NCBI GenBank assembly: GCA_903888395.1 | Contig: CAISTO010000056.1 | Location: forward strand, 1 to 9,639 | From: an uncultured Bacteroidota bacterium | GTDB taxonomy: Bacteria; Bacteroidota; Bacteroidia; UKL13-3 | Length of the DNA: 9,639 nucleotides | Direction: 5' to 3' | In this document: positions 1 through 6,479 of the stretch, piece after piece | Position numbering within the stretch: position 1 is the stretch's first letter | How the letters are laid out: each line of letters opens with the position of its first letter | Program-made: the position numbers and the translations under genes | The notes under the pieces: model-generated | Seen by the model: the letters and a program-made list of their open reading frames with translations, nothing else | Database searches by the model: none | Told to the model about the DNA's origin: nothing

Positions 1-825
1 CATATCGTTACTCACCCAAAGGTTAATTTCCTCTGGTTGTTCAGGGCCAATTTTACCTATTGTGTTTATGCCTATTTTATCATTATATAAATTCTTTAAA
101 TCAGTATCTCTATTTTCGATAAATTCTTTATCAATCAAAATAGGGTCGTAAATTCGATCAACTCCAAAGGATCTAATTTGTCTATGATCTTCAGCTTCTG
201 AATAACCAACTAAGTACCATCGCTTATTGCTTTCCTTTAATAAATAGGGATGGATGATAATGGACTTAAATTGCTTCTTCTTATATGAGTAGTGAATGAA
301 CGAAACAGGGATTTTTTTCTTGATGCTACTTACAAGGGTTTCAAAATGCTCCATGCCACGCATGTAGGTTGTCTCTTCGGGCTGTATAGCATTTGCCAGT
401 TTTTCTTCCTTATCTGATTTTTTAATATCAACTGCTGAAAGTAGTTTATCGATCGCATGATTGTAGGAATCATTTACCTTGATGCCTTTAAAGTGTTGTA
501 ATACACCAGCGGCTAATTCAATAGCTTCAATTTCTTTATCATTTAACCCAAATGTTTGTATTGTAAAATCTGGGAAAGAATCTAAATCATAATAATAACT
601 GTTACGTGATTTTCTGAATTTGATAGGAGCATTATAGCCACCATCAGCTTCACTTTTTTTCATATTCCCAATATCCTTTTGAATGGTTTCTCTAGATACC
701 TTAGTTTTTAATTTACGCTCAATAGCATAAATCAAATCATCCATGGTAGGATAGGGCTTATAAATATTTGTTAAACATTCATCAATGATTTTATATCTTA
801 AAGTGGCATCACTTTTAGGAGGCAT
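1..825 (-). CDS. WYL-domain transcriptional regulator, C-terminus cut by window edge
   Basis: The frame is open for 275 codons from an ATG at 825 down to base 1, so the C-terminus lies outside the window. The N-terminal ~65 residues look like a winged-helix DNA-binding domain (RYKIIDECL, then SRETIQKDI as the likely recognition helix). The later part is a WYL domain: the family motif is literal at W203-Y204-L205 within RWYLVGY, preceded by IHPYLLKES and followed by the usual VDRI segment. WYL domains are SH3-like ligand-sensing folds, often found in regulators of defence and DNA-damage genes; the ligand here is unknown. It is a paralogue of the gene at 8336-9346: both share the RYK start, the IHPYxLK segment and the W(Y/F)L motif. 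No Shine-Dalgarno sequence precedes the ATG. The family call is firm; the target genes are not known, although the leader/AAA+ unit lies directly upstream on the other strand. Confidence 0.9.
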   Translation of the reverse strand, partial: MPPKSDATLRYKIIDECLTNIYKPYPTMDDLIYAIERKLKTKVSRETIQKDIGNMKKSEADGGYNAPIKFRKSRNSYYYDLDSFPDFTIQTFGLNDKEIEAIELAAGVLQHFKGIKVNDSYNHAIDKLLSAVDIKKSDKEEKLANAIQPEETTYMRGMEHFETLVSSIKKKIPVSFIHYSYKKKQFKSIIIHPYLLKESNKRWYLVGYSEAEDHRQIRSFGVDRIYDPILIDKEFIENRDTDLKNLYNDKIGINTIGKIGPEQPEEINLWVSNDM

Positions 826-865
826 AATTTATGAGCTTAAAATTTCTTTAAGTAAAGGTAAAAAA

Positions 866-891
866 TTAAACGGATAAACGATACGGTTTAA
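866..891. promoter_or_regulatory. Weak inverted repeat upstream of the left WYL gene
   Basis: TTAAAC at 866-871 and GTTTAA at 886-891 are perfect 6-bp arms separated by 14 bp, 41 bp upstream of the ATG at 825. Placement would suit an operator or promoter-overlapping site for the WYL gene. Arms this short and AT-rich can arise by chance, so this is only a candidate. The rest of 826-938 is AT-rich sequence in which I see no gene. Confidence 0.22.
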
Positions 892-1012
892 ATTTTTGAC
901 TTATTTTATTGTCCATAAATGGCCACAAAAATTTGACAATGAATAGGTGTTTAAATACCATTTCAGAATACAAAAGTATACAAGCAAAGTGTATACTGAG
1001 TGCTTAATTGTG

Positions 1013-1024
1013 ACACAATTGTGT
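1013..1024. promoter_or_regulatory. 12-bp palindrome in leader copy 1
   Basis: ACACAATTGTGT is a perfect palindrome. The aligned site in copy 2 is GCACAATTGTGC, also perfect. Both outer bases changed together, in a part of the leader where the copies otherwise diverge strongly. That favours a constrained dimer-binding site (or short stem) over chance. Confidence 0.45.
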
Positions 1025-1066
1025 AACGGCTAGTGTAGGCTTGTACATCATGCTATCATTAGGTTT

Positions 1067-1150
1067 GGGCTATTTTGGCCCGCATTTTCCCGAAAAATTC
1101 CGGACCTATTCGAACTTTCTCAGACCTGTTCGGGAAGGTTCGATTTGGAA
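1067..1150 (+). other. Predicted RNA hairpins in leader copy 1
   Basis: Two stems can be drawn. The first is GGGCT (1067-1071) with GGCCC (1077-1081) around an ATTTT loop, using one U-G pair. The second spans 1110-1143: TCGAACTTTCTC pairs with GGGAAGGTTCGA (two U-G pairs), then C1131 is bulged and A1122 pairs with T1130 around a GACCTGT loop. An outer TTCC/GGAA stem (1098-1101 with 1147-1150) could extend it. Copy 2 keeps all three. This suggests a transcribed structured leader or small RNA, though DNA hairpins or protein-binding sites are also possible. No energy calculation was made. Confidence 0.45.
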
Positions 1151-1272
1151 CTGATTGGCCTAAAGAAAAATTGGGATGTTTCCGGAAAAGTTCGGGAACG
1201 TTCGGACCTTTTAGTTTTGCAATTTTTTAGTTTTTTTGATGTGATTCTATTGTTTGAAAATTTATTGTACTT

Positions 1273-1308
1273 AGTAATCAGCGTTTTAATAGTTGTTAAC
1301 CGATTACT
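1273..1308. promoter_or_regulatory. Inverted repeat before the AAA+ gene
   Basis: AGTAATC (1273-1279) and GATTACT (1302-1308) are perfect 7-bp arms, 44 bp before the ATG at 1353, and identical in leader copy 2 (2494-2529). It could be an operator for the AAA+ gene or a stem in its leader RNA. The spacer contains a further GTT/AAC match. Confidence 0.4.
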
Positions 1309-1352
1309 TTAATATCAGTTTATAGTCTAATTTTATTTCACAAAGTAATAAC

Positions 1353-2150
1353 ATGCATTATATAGATCGCCTCAATATATTACCTAATACGCAACAGCGT
1401 TTTGGTAATTATTTTAATAGTCAACCTGAATTAGCACATTTAGTTAATGGCAATTTGAAACGAGATAGTATAGTCATTTATGGTAAAAGCGGTAGCGGAA
1501 TAACACATGTTTTGAATGCTATTTGTAATACATATATAGATCATAACAAAAAAGTATTTTGTATTAATACTCAATGGCTTTTGCATATCGAAAAACTATT
1601 GAAGTTTGATCACGATGTAGATATTTTTTTAGAGAGTTTAATGAAATTTGATGTTATTGCCATTGATAATTTGCAGTTGCTATACCATAAGTCAAATGTC
1701 AGAAAACAGTTTATGATTGATATTATTAATTTTGCTCATATAAATGGAAAATCCATTATTTTGGGTTGTAGTAATCCTGATAGAGATTTTACTAAATCAA
1801 AAAAATTAGCCCAAGATTTTAATTTTCAAAGAATTGAACTTAAAGAATTAAGTACATATGATGTTTTTAAGGCACTGACGAATTTATGCACGCCTGAAGA
1901 TGAAATACCCGAAGCATTGTTGTATGCTATATCAGGCTATAATGGAATGATACAACAGCATATTCAATGTTTGATTTCGATTAGATTTAATCCTTTATTA
2001 AAAGCAATTAAGGGTAAAGACCTTGCAATTGAAGATTATGAGCGATTGTTCAATATTAAATCCTATTTCCCAAAGCAGCAATTCAGAAAATGTTTTTACC
2101 AGATGAAGTTTGATTTTACAGGTATTTCATTGTCCAAAATGAGCCACTAA
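1353..2150 (+). CDS. DnaA/Hda-like AAA+ protein with degenerate ATPase motifs
   Basis: A 265-residue protein laid out like the AAA+ domain of DnaA or Hda. It has an N-terminal RFGNYFNSQPELAHL segment (DnaA/Hda: F.NF..G..N..A), a Walker A position, a Walker B-like strand (VIAIDNLQLL, compare DnaA LLIDDIQFL), a sensor-1 strand (IILGCSNP) and a small helical lid. Key residues are lost. The P-loop reads GKSGSGITH, with Ile where Lys should be (codon ATA, one base from AAA). The second Walker B acid is Asn, and the arginine-rich segment after sensor 1 has become KLAQDF. The last ~50 residues do not look like the DnaA domain IV helix-turn-helix. It probably binds a partner or DNA without hydrolysing ATP. 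IstB of IS21 was considered, but the DNLQLL segment fits DnaA better and no istA lies nearby. The upstream leader is duplicated after the gene. Confidence 0.75.
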   Translation: MHYIDRLNILPNTQQRFGNYFNSQPELAHLVNGNLKRDSIVIYGKSGSGITHVLNAICNTYIDHNKKVFCINTQWLLHIEKLLKFDHDVDIFLESLMKFDVIAIDNLQLLYHKSNVRKQFMIDIINFAHINGKSIILGCSNPDRDFTKSKKLAQDFNFQRIELKELSTYDVFKALTNLCTPEDEIPEALLYAISGYNGMIQQHIQCLISIRFNPLLKAIKGKDLAIEDYERLFNIKSYFPKQQFRKCFYQMKFDFTGISLSKMSH

Positions 2151-2233
2151 AGGCGTACTATGAATTTATCTTTAAATACAGTTTGAGGATACAAAAGTAT
2201 ACAGGCAAGGTGTATGCCGATGGCTTATTTGTA

Positions 2234-2245
2234 GCACAATTGTGC
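2234..2245. promoter_or_regulatory. 12-bp palindrome in leader copy 2
   Basis: GCACAATTGTGC is perfect. With flanking ATTTGT/ACAAAT (2227-2232, 2247-2252) it makes a 26-bp palindrome with one mismatched pair. The half-site TTGTGCA also forms both arms of the inverted repeat at 9353-9373 in front of the right-hand WYL gene. Confidence 0.45.
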
Positions 2246-2287
2246 AACAAATAGAGTAGGCTTGTAACGATTGTTATCATTAGGTTT

Positions 2288-2370
2288 GGGCCATTTTGGC
2301 CCGCATTTTCCTGGAAAATTCCGAACCTATTCGAACTTTCTCGGACCTGTCGGGAAGGTTCGAGTTGGAA
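2288..2370 (+). other. Predicted RNA hairpins in leader copy 2
   Basis: These are the counterparts of the copy 1 stems. The GGGCC/GGCCC stem (2288-2302) now has a C-G pair where copy 1 has U-G. The second stem (2331-2363) pairs 13 bp, including two U-G pairs, around the same GACCTGT loop. Relative to copy 1, an A to G change on one side and loss of one T on the other replace an A-U pair plus bulge with a G-C pair. The outer TTCC/GGAA (2319-2322 with 2367-2370) is kept. Confidence 0.45.
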
Positions 2371-2493
2371 CTGATTGGCTTGAATAAAAATTGGGATGTT
2401 TCCTGAAAAGTTCGGGCACGTTCGGACCTTTTAGTTTTGCAATTTTTTAGTTTTTTTTGATCTGATTCTATTGTTTGAAAATTTATTGTATTT

Positions 2494-2529
2494 AGTAATC
2501 AGCGTTTTAATAGTTGTTAACCGATTACT
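2494..2529. promoter_or_regulatory. Inverted repeat in leader copy 2
   Basis: The same perfect AGTAATC/GATTACT arms as at 1273-1308, again 44 bp before the ATG, here the ATG of the four-codon stub. It is retained although no gene follows, consistent with recent duplication. Confidence 0.35.
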
Positions 2530-2603
2530 TAAATATCAGTTTATAGTCTAACTTTATTTCACAAAGTAACAACATGAGTCGTTCATAAATGTTTTTAGTA
2601 ATC

Positions 2604-4778
2604 TTAATTAATTTCTAATAATTTTATCGCCATAAATTTATCTTCATATCCTTCCCGCGGATTCGGTACTAATATAAATTTCACTAATAACCCTTTTGAT
2701 GGATTAAACGAACAATATTTGCCATTAAAGTAATATTGATTTATTTGGTTTTTGCCATCAATTGCTGCAAAACCGGTGGAATTATTTTGATTATAATCGA
2801 TAATTTTACCTTGAACATATGGTAGTTTGTTTTCAAAATTAGTCTGATCTTCAATTTTTATTACTACTCCTGATTCATTTATTAAAACAATATCTTGTCT
2901 TGTAATATTATCTCTATTAGATTTATAAATCAAAGTCGTTTTTGAATGGATAAAATATATATAATATTTGTCTTTTGATGTATCAGTGACAATTCCATAA
3001 TCAAGAAATGATACATGTTTATGATAGTTTTGTATTAAGTTGTTTCTATAGAGAAATATTAAGTTTTTGTTTTTAATTTTTAGACTTTCAATAAGAAATT
3101 TTGAAATAACTTCGTCGTTTATTATTGTTTCAGGATGTACAATCATCTTATTTGTGTCACCTGAATTTATATTTTCAAGAATTAAATTTTTATTTATGTT
3201 TTTTGAATCAGGCACTAATGTAATATGAAGAAAATTATTAATTCTTGTTTTCGAATTTTCTACATTTATTAAACTACCAATAGGGATAGTATTGTTGTAT
3301 ATATTTTTGTCAAAACCATTTAATAAAATGTTTTTTACTTCGTCAAAATGATTGTAGTCAAGAAATATTACGGTGTTTTTTTTAATTGAATGTTTAAGTT
3401 TGAAGATTTTACATTCTATTTTCTTGTTTTGAATATTAAAATGTAAAAAGTTCGTTGGATTGAAATTATTAATTTCATTACTTAACAATGCAACGGTAAT
3501 TGGAAAACACTCTGTTTCATTGTCGGGATTTTCCAATATATTTGTTAAGTTTATATTATTACAGTATTTTGTGAATTCTTTTTGTATATTTTCATTCAAT
3601 AAATTCCATTTAATATTTTGAATAAGTTCTATGTATATTTGAGACAAATTGCTGTTCCTTCGAATAGAACTTTCTATTAGGCAGATTGTTTCTGGCAAAT
3701 AGTTGTTCAAGTGAAAGATTGAAGCAAACTGCATTATATCTTTTTCCTGATATTTACCATTGTCAAGTTGATTTATAATTAAATCTCTAGCTTCCTTTTT
3801 TGAAATATGATTCTCTAAAATTTTTCTCAGAATTTTTCTATTATTGTTTAGGTAATTTTCTTCGAAATTGTAATTAGACACATCGGTGAAATTTAATGAA
3901 ATAAGTTTCTTTAATATGTCTGGATCTTTTTTTTCTGTGTTATCATAGTATTCCTTAATACTCAAATATGATACATTTCTTAGAATTCCCTTTTTAATTT
4001 GGTTAACCCGTTGGACAATTGATGGAAAGCTAATGTATTCACTAGCACAATGATTCATATATGTAAATAAAGTAGAAACTTTATTTGCGTGTGTTATTAA
4101 AGTATCTTGTATTTTCTCAAAAAGGATGTTTTTATCATTTTGGTTGATTTGTAGATTTGGTATAAAAGGTATTTCTTTATAATCTTTTAATTCAATTTCA
4201 TCGCAAAGCCAAAGTGATACCCAAGCTGGATTTAAAAAAATTATTTCATAAATTTTTTCTGAATTTAGAATTGAAATTGCTTGGAATAAATTACTTATAG
4301 GAATAGGTTCTTTTCCTGTATTTAAATATATTATTCGCCATAATTTAACATAATTAGTTAAATATTTCTCCATTAAATTATATGCTTCCGAAGCAAATGC
4401 TTTGCTTCCGCTTGCTACTTTGGCGGCAATGTAAATCTCTTTGTTAAAATCTTCTCCACTTAAATCAGAGATGTTTTTTTGAATTTTGTGTTTTTCTGAA
4501 CCGTAACATAGAAGTTCTATAAATTTGTTTGATTTTTCTATATTATTAAATAAGCCTATGCATAGTTGAAAAGCTTCAGTCCAATTTTCGTTGTATTCTT
4601 TTAAAGTGAATTCAGTATTCTCTTGAAATTGAGAAAAAATATTATATGCTGCAAAATATTCAAGGTAGGATTCATGCACAAAAGATAATATTTCCGATTC
4701 ATTTATTTTTATTATATAATTGTCTATCAGTTCTTTATATAACAAATCAACATCTATTCGACTGTTTAAATCGTTCAA
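2604..4778 (-). CDS. C-terminal part of a split NACHT/STAND protein (helical sensor region, cold-shock-like end)
   Basis: In the same frame as the gene at 4911-6404 and separated from it by one TGA. The 44 codons between (4779-4910) are open and continue the protein, so this is very probably the rest of one gene. The nominal start at 4778 is TTG; no ATG lies between it and the TGA, and the first in-frame ATG is over 100 codons downstream, so an independent gene is unlikely. Residues 35-44 read HESYLEYFAA, matching the H-x-x-x-x-E-Y-F-A-A segment that follows NACHT in STAND ATPases. Residues ~50-450 look helical and probably form the sensor region. Residues 654-724 resemble a cold-shock OB fold (GKIIDYN, GFAAIDG, YYF, VKF); 591-653 may be a degenerate second copy. 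It ends 28 bp from leader copy 2. Without readthrough this segment is probably not made. Confidence 0.7.
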   Translation of the reverse strand: MNDLNSRIDVDLLYKELIDNYIIKINESEILSFVHESYLEYFAAYNIFSQFQENTEFTLKEYNENWTEAFQLCIGLFNNIEKSNKFIELLCYGSEKHKIQKNISDLSGEDFNKEIYIAAKVASGSKAFASEAYNLMEKYLTNYVKLWRIIYLNTGKEPIPISNLFQAISILNSEKIYEIIFLNPAWVSLWLCDEIELKDYKEIPFIPNLQINQNDKNILFEKIQDTLITHANKVSTLFTYMNHCASEYISFPSIVQRVNQIKKGILRNVSYLSIKEYYDNTEKKDPDILKKLISLNFTDVSNYNFEENYLNNNRKILRKILENHISKKEARDLIINQLDNGKYQEKDIMQFASIFHLNNYLPETICLIESSIRRNSNLSQIYIELIQNIKWNLLNENIQKEFTKYCNNINLTNILENPDNETECFPITVALLSNEINNFNPTNFLHFNIQNKKIECKIFKLKHSIKKNTVIFLDYNHFDEVKNILLNGFDKNIYNNTIPIGSLINVENSKTRINNFLHITLVPDSKNINKNLILENINSGDTNKMIVHPETIINDEVISKFLIESLKIKNKNLIFLYRNNLIQNYHKHVSFLDYGIVTDTSKDKYYIYFIHSKTTLIYKSNRDNITRQDIVLINESGVVIKIEDQTNFENKLPYVQGKIIDYNQNNSTGFAAIDGKNQINQYYFNGKYCSFNPSKGLLVKFILVPNPREGYEDKFMAIKLLEIN

Positions 4779-4910
4779 AGCATTCCTAATTAAATCCTTA
4801 AAATAGAATTTATTGCAACTATTTTGATTCGTTTTTCTTAAAATAAAACAAATTTTACCTAATGTTTGTAATTTAGTTTCATAATTAACTTGATCTGTCT
4901 TAGTTTCTTC

Positions 4911-4913
4911 TCA
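4911..4913 (-). other. In-frame TGA interrupting the NACHT gene
   Basis: On the minus strand the frame reads CAA TGA GAA GAA and stays open for 768 further codons. The stop falls just after the NACHT module in LYYYFIKNIFQ, where NACHT relatives continue with an R/W-rich segment (for example LLERWDE). A single substitution from TGG (Trp) or CGA/AGA (Arg) would explain it. There is no frameshift: 2604 and 6404 bound the same frame. Confidence 0.85.
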
Positions 4914-6404
4914 TTGAAAAATATTTTTAATAAAGTAGTAATAAAGCAATCCTTTGTTTGAAGGAACTATTCCCGTTCGTGAAATATATAAAATCATTTT
5001 TAGCATTAATGGATTATGAGCTAATTCCATTAATTCTTCATTGTTTTTAAGTTGATTCCATAAATTTACACTTGTTTTTTTATCATATTTAGAAATGAAT
5101 TCTTCTATTTGTTGGTTTTCAAGAGCTTTAATTTCATATGCTGGTAGGTCAAATTGTTTTTTGTATGATGTTTTTCTTTCGCTAATAATAAAATTGCAAT
5201 TAGGATAATCAATTATTAAATTCTTTAGTTCAATAGTTGCTTCTCTTTTGTACCTTGTTTGAATCTCATTCGTGCCATCTATTAATATCTGGATATTACC
5301 AGTTTGTAAACTTTCTTTGACATAATCTTCTCCAATACTTCTGTAGAGCATTATTAGAAAATTGTTATTAGGACTATATTCTTTTGCCGGCAGATATATA
5401 GGAATCTTTTTTTTTGATCCATTAAGAATGGAAATTGAATTTTGATAAAGAATTTTTAATAAAGTTGTTGATTTTCCTGCACCAGGATCACCAATAATTA
5501 TGAATGATTTCCCTAATCTTTCTATTTCTAGAATGCTTTGATTTGATTTCTTAATTACAATTGGTAAATCATCTTGATCTATATCAATTAAATAATCAAT
5601 TTCTGGCTCTTCATAATTAAATTCATCCTTAAATTGTATTTCTGGATCTAGGTCAATAATTAAATTTCCTTGTATTTCGATGTCAGAAAAATCTTCTCCA
5701 AAAATATTTACATATACATTATCAAGGTTTTTATAATCCGAATTTTTGGTAATTTTATTTAAATATTGATATTCAGGTAAGTACCTCTCAGAAAGAAATT
5801 TCTCATTGTGTTTAATCGCTAATAAATAAACAGCAATTGCTATTTCTGAATATGCTAAAATTTCTTTTCTAGGCATATCAGGAGCATCATGAACTACATT
5901 TCGTAAATTTACCCTAACTATATCGTTGAGCTGAAGTATTGTGCCTTTTGTTGCGATAATTGGAACAGGTAACGATGTCAATGGCACCTCTTTGTCTATT
6001 TTATTCTTGTTATTTAATAGTCCTATTGATAAATTATATAATGTTGTATTAGTTATCCCATTACATACACTATCTCCCTCCCAAAAAACAGTATCTTTAT
6101 ACATTAAGTAACCGATTTTTTTAAGGAATGCTTCATATTTTTGCGCAAGACCTTCTAATGCTATAGGCAACTCATTGAGAGATTGAAATTCTATAATTTT
6201 TTCTAAATGAGTATAAAAGTCATTTTTTAGTCTTAATAAAGTGACATCATTTTCTTCATCGTTTATTAATAATAGTAGCAGTTTTGTAATAGATTTTATG
6301 TTTGGTATTAACTCTTTAAGACTATATGTTTTTTTAGGAGATTTTGGATCCCAAATTATATCGATTTTATCAATATATTTAACTATATCTATTTCGTTAA
6401 GCAT
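4911..6404 (-). CDS. NACHT-domain STAND ATPase, N-terminal part (truncated by in-frame TGA)
   Basis: A 497-codon frame from an ATG at 6404 encoding the N-terminal and NACHT domains of a STAND ATPase, a class that senses phage components and triggers cell death or growth arrest. Walker A is GDPGAGKST (305-313), Walker B is ILIDGTNE (373-380), sensor 1 is NFIISER (404-410), and LAHNPLMLKM (461-470) is the usual NACHT helical signature; all are intact. Residues 1-240 are mostly helical. R168-N169-V-V-H172 followed by a long helix resembles a HEPN RNase motif, but the spacing is one residue short of the usual R-x4-6-H, so a nuclease is only a suggestion. Residues 240-285 are acidic and linker-like. 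The frame stops at TGA, while NACHT homology continues in the same frame to 2604 (whole gene 2604-6404, about 1,266 codons). It is divergent from the helicase gene with a very short gap. Confidence 0.85.
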   Translation of the reverse strand: MLNEIDIVKYIDKIDIIWDPKSPKKTYSLKELIPNIKSITKLLLLLINDEENDVTLLRLKNDFYTHLEKIIEFQSLNELPIALEGLAQKYEAFLKKIGYLMYKDTVFWEGDSVCNGITNTTLYNLSIGLLNNKNKIDKEVPLTSLPVPIIATKGTILQLNDIVRVNLRNVVHDAPDMPRKEILAYSEIAIAVYLLAIKHNEKFLSERYLPEYQYLNKITKNSDYKNLDNVYVNIFGEDFSDIEIQGNLIIDLDPEIQFKDEFNYEEPEIDYLIDIDQDDLPIVIKKSNQSILEIERLGKSFIIIGDPGAGKSTTLLKILYQNSISILNGSKKKIPIYLPAKEYSPNNNFLIMLYRSIGEDYVKESLQTGNIQILIDGTNEIQTRYKREATIELKNLIIDYPNCNFIISERKTSYKKQFDLPAYEIKALENQQIEEFISKYDKKTSVNLWNQLKNNEELMELAHNPLMLKMILYISRTGIVPSNKGLLYYYFIKNIFQ

Positions 6405-6479
6405 AGCTAAATATAAATATTTATTTATATAATCTGTTTCTTTAGGTAAAATTACATGGCTTTTTTTACATTTGTTTAT
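6405..6479. promoter_or_regulatory. Short divergent promoter region between NACHT and helicase genes
   Basis: Only 75 bp separate the NACHT ATG (6404) from the preferred helicase ATG (6480). Both genes must be started from here, so their promoters overlap or sit back to back, which favours joint control. The sequence is strongly AT-rich. I could not identify a convincing -33/-7 pair in either direction or a clear operator palindrome. Confidence 0.4.

Larger units (their letters stand above)
939..1355 (+). repeat. Non-coding leader repeat, copy 1 (complete unit: leader plus AAA+ gene)
   Basis: This stretch recurs at 2160-2576 at a constant offset of 1,221 bp, with two compensating 1-bp indels. 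By hand count roughly 90% of bases match from 961 to 1355; 985-1050 is the most divergent part. The repeat ends with the AAA+ start codon (1353-1355). It contains a GTATAC pair (976-981, 991-996), a palindrome (1013-1024), hairpins with relatively high G+C (1067-1150), recurring TTCGG/GACCT words (1100-1210), T-runs (1215-1240) and an inverted repeat (1273-1308). I see no convincing open frame in it. It is best read as the leader, promoter region or a structured RNA of the downstream gene. The coordinate offset and near-identity are visible; the function is inferred. Confidence 0.85.
2160..2576 (+). repeat. Non-coding leader repeat, copy 2 (unit truncated at its start codon)
   Basis: This is the second copy of the 939-1355 leader. 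It begins 10 bp after the stop of the AAA+ gene, so leader, gene and leader form one and a fraction tandem units of 1,221 bp. Similarity ends at the ATG (2574-2576). What follows is ATG AGT CGT TCA TAA (2574-2588), a four-codon stub with no AAA+ sequence. Only 15 bp further on is the stop codon of the minus-strand NACHT gene. The second AAA+ gene has therefore been lost, or replaced by the defence module, at exactly the leader boundary. Any promoter in this copy would fire toward the 3' end of the NACHT gene and make antisense RNA. Confidence 0.85.

Noticed and set aside
939..1352. Chromosomal origin with DnaA boxes
   Set aside because: I saw no TTATCCACA-type boxes in the leader despite the DnaA-like gene next to it.
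1353..2150. IstB-type transposition helper of an IS21 element
   Set aside because: No transposase gene or terminal inverted repeats are present, and the Walker B/sensor region resembles DnaA/Hda more closely.
4779..4910. Frameshift or intergenic gap between two NACHT-region genes
   Set aside because: Both parts are in the same frame and the 44 codons between contain no stop, so a single nonsense codon explains the split.
6241..6432. Open frame on the plus strand over the NACHT start
   Set aside because: It is antisense to the coding 5' end of the NACHT gene, low in complexity and rich in Ser/Ile, as expected for a shadow.
6467..6474. TACATTTG as a -7 promoter box for the helicase gene
   Set aside because: It lies only 5 bp before the preferred ATG, which would force a leaderless message, and no -33 element is spaced correctly.
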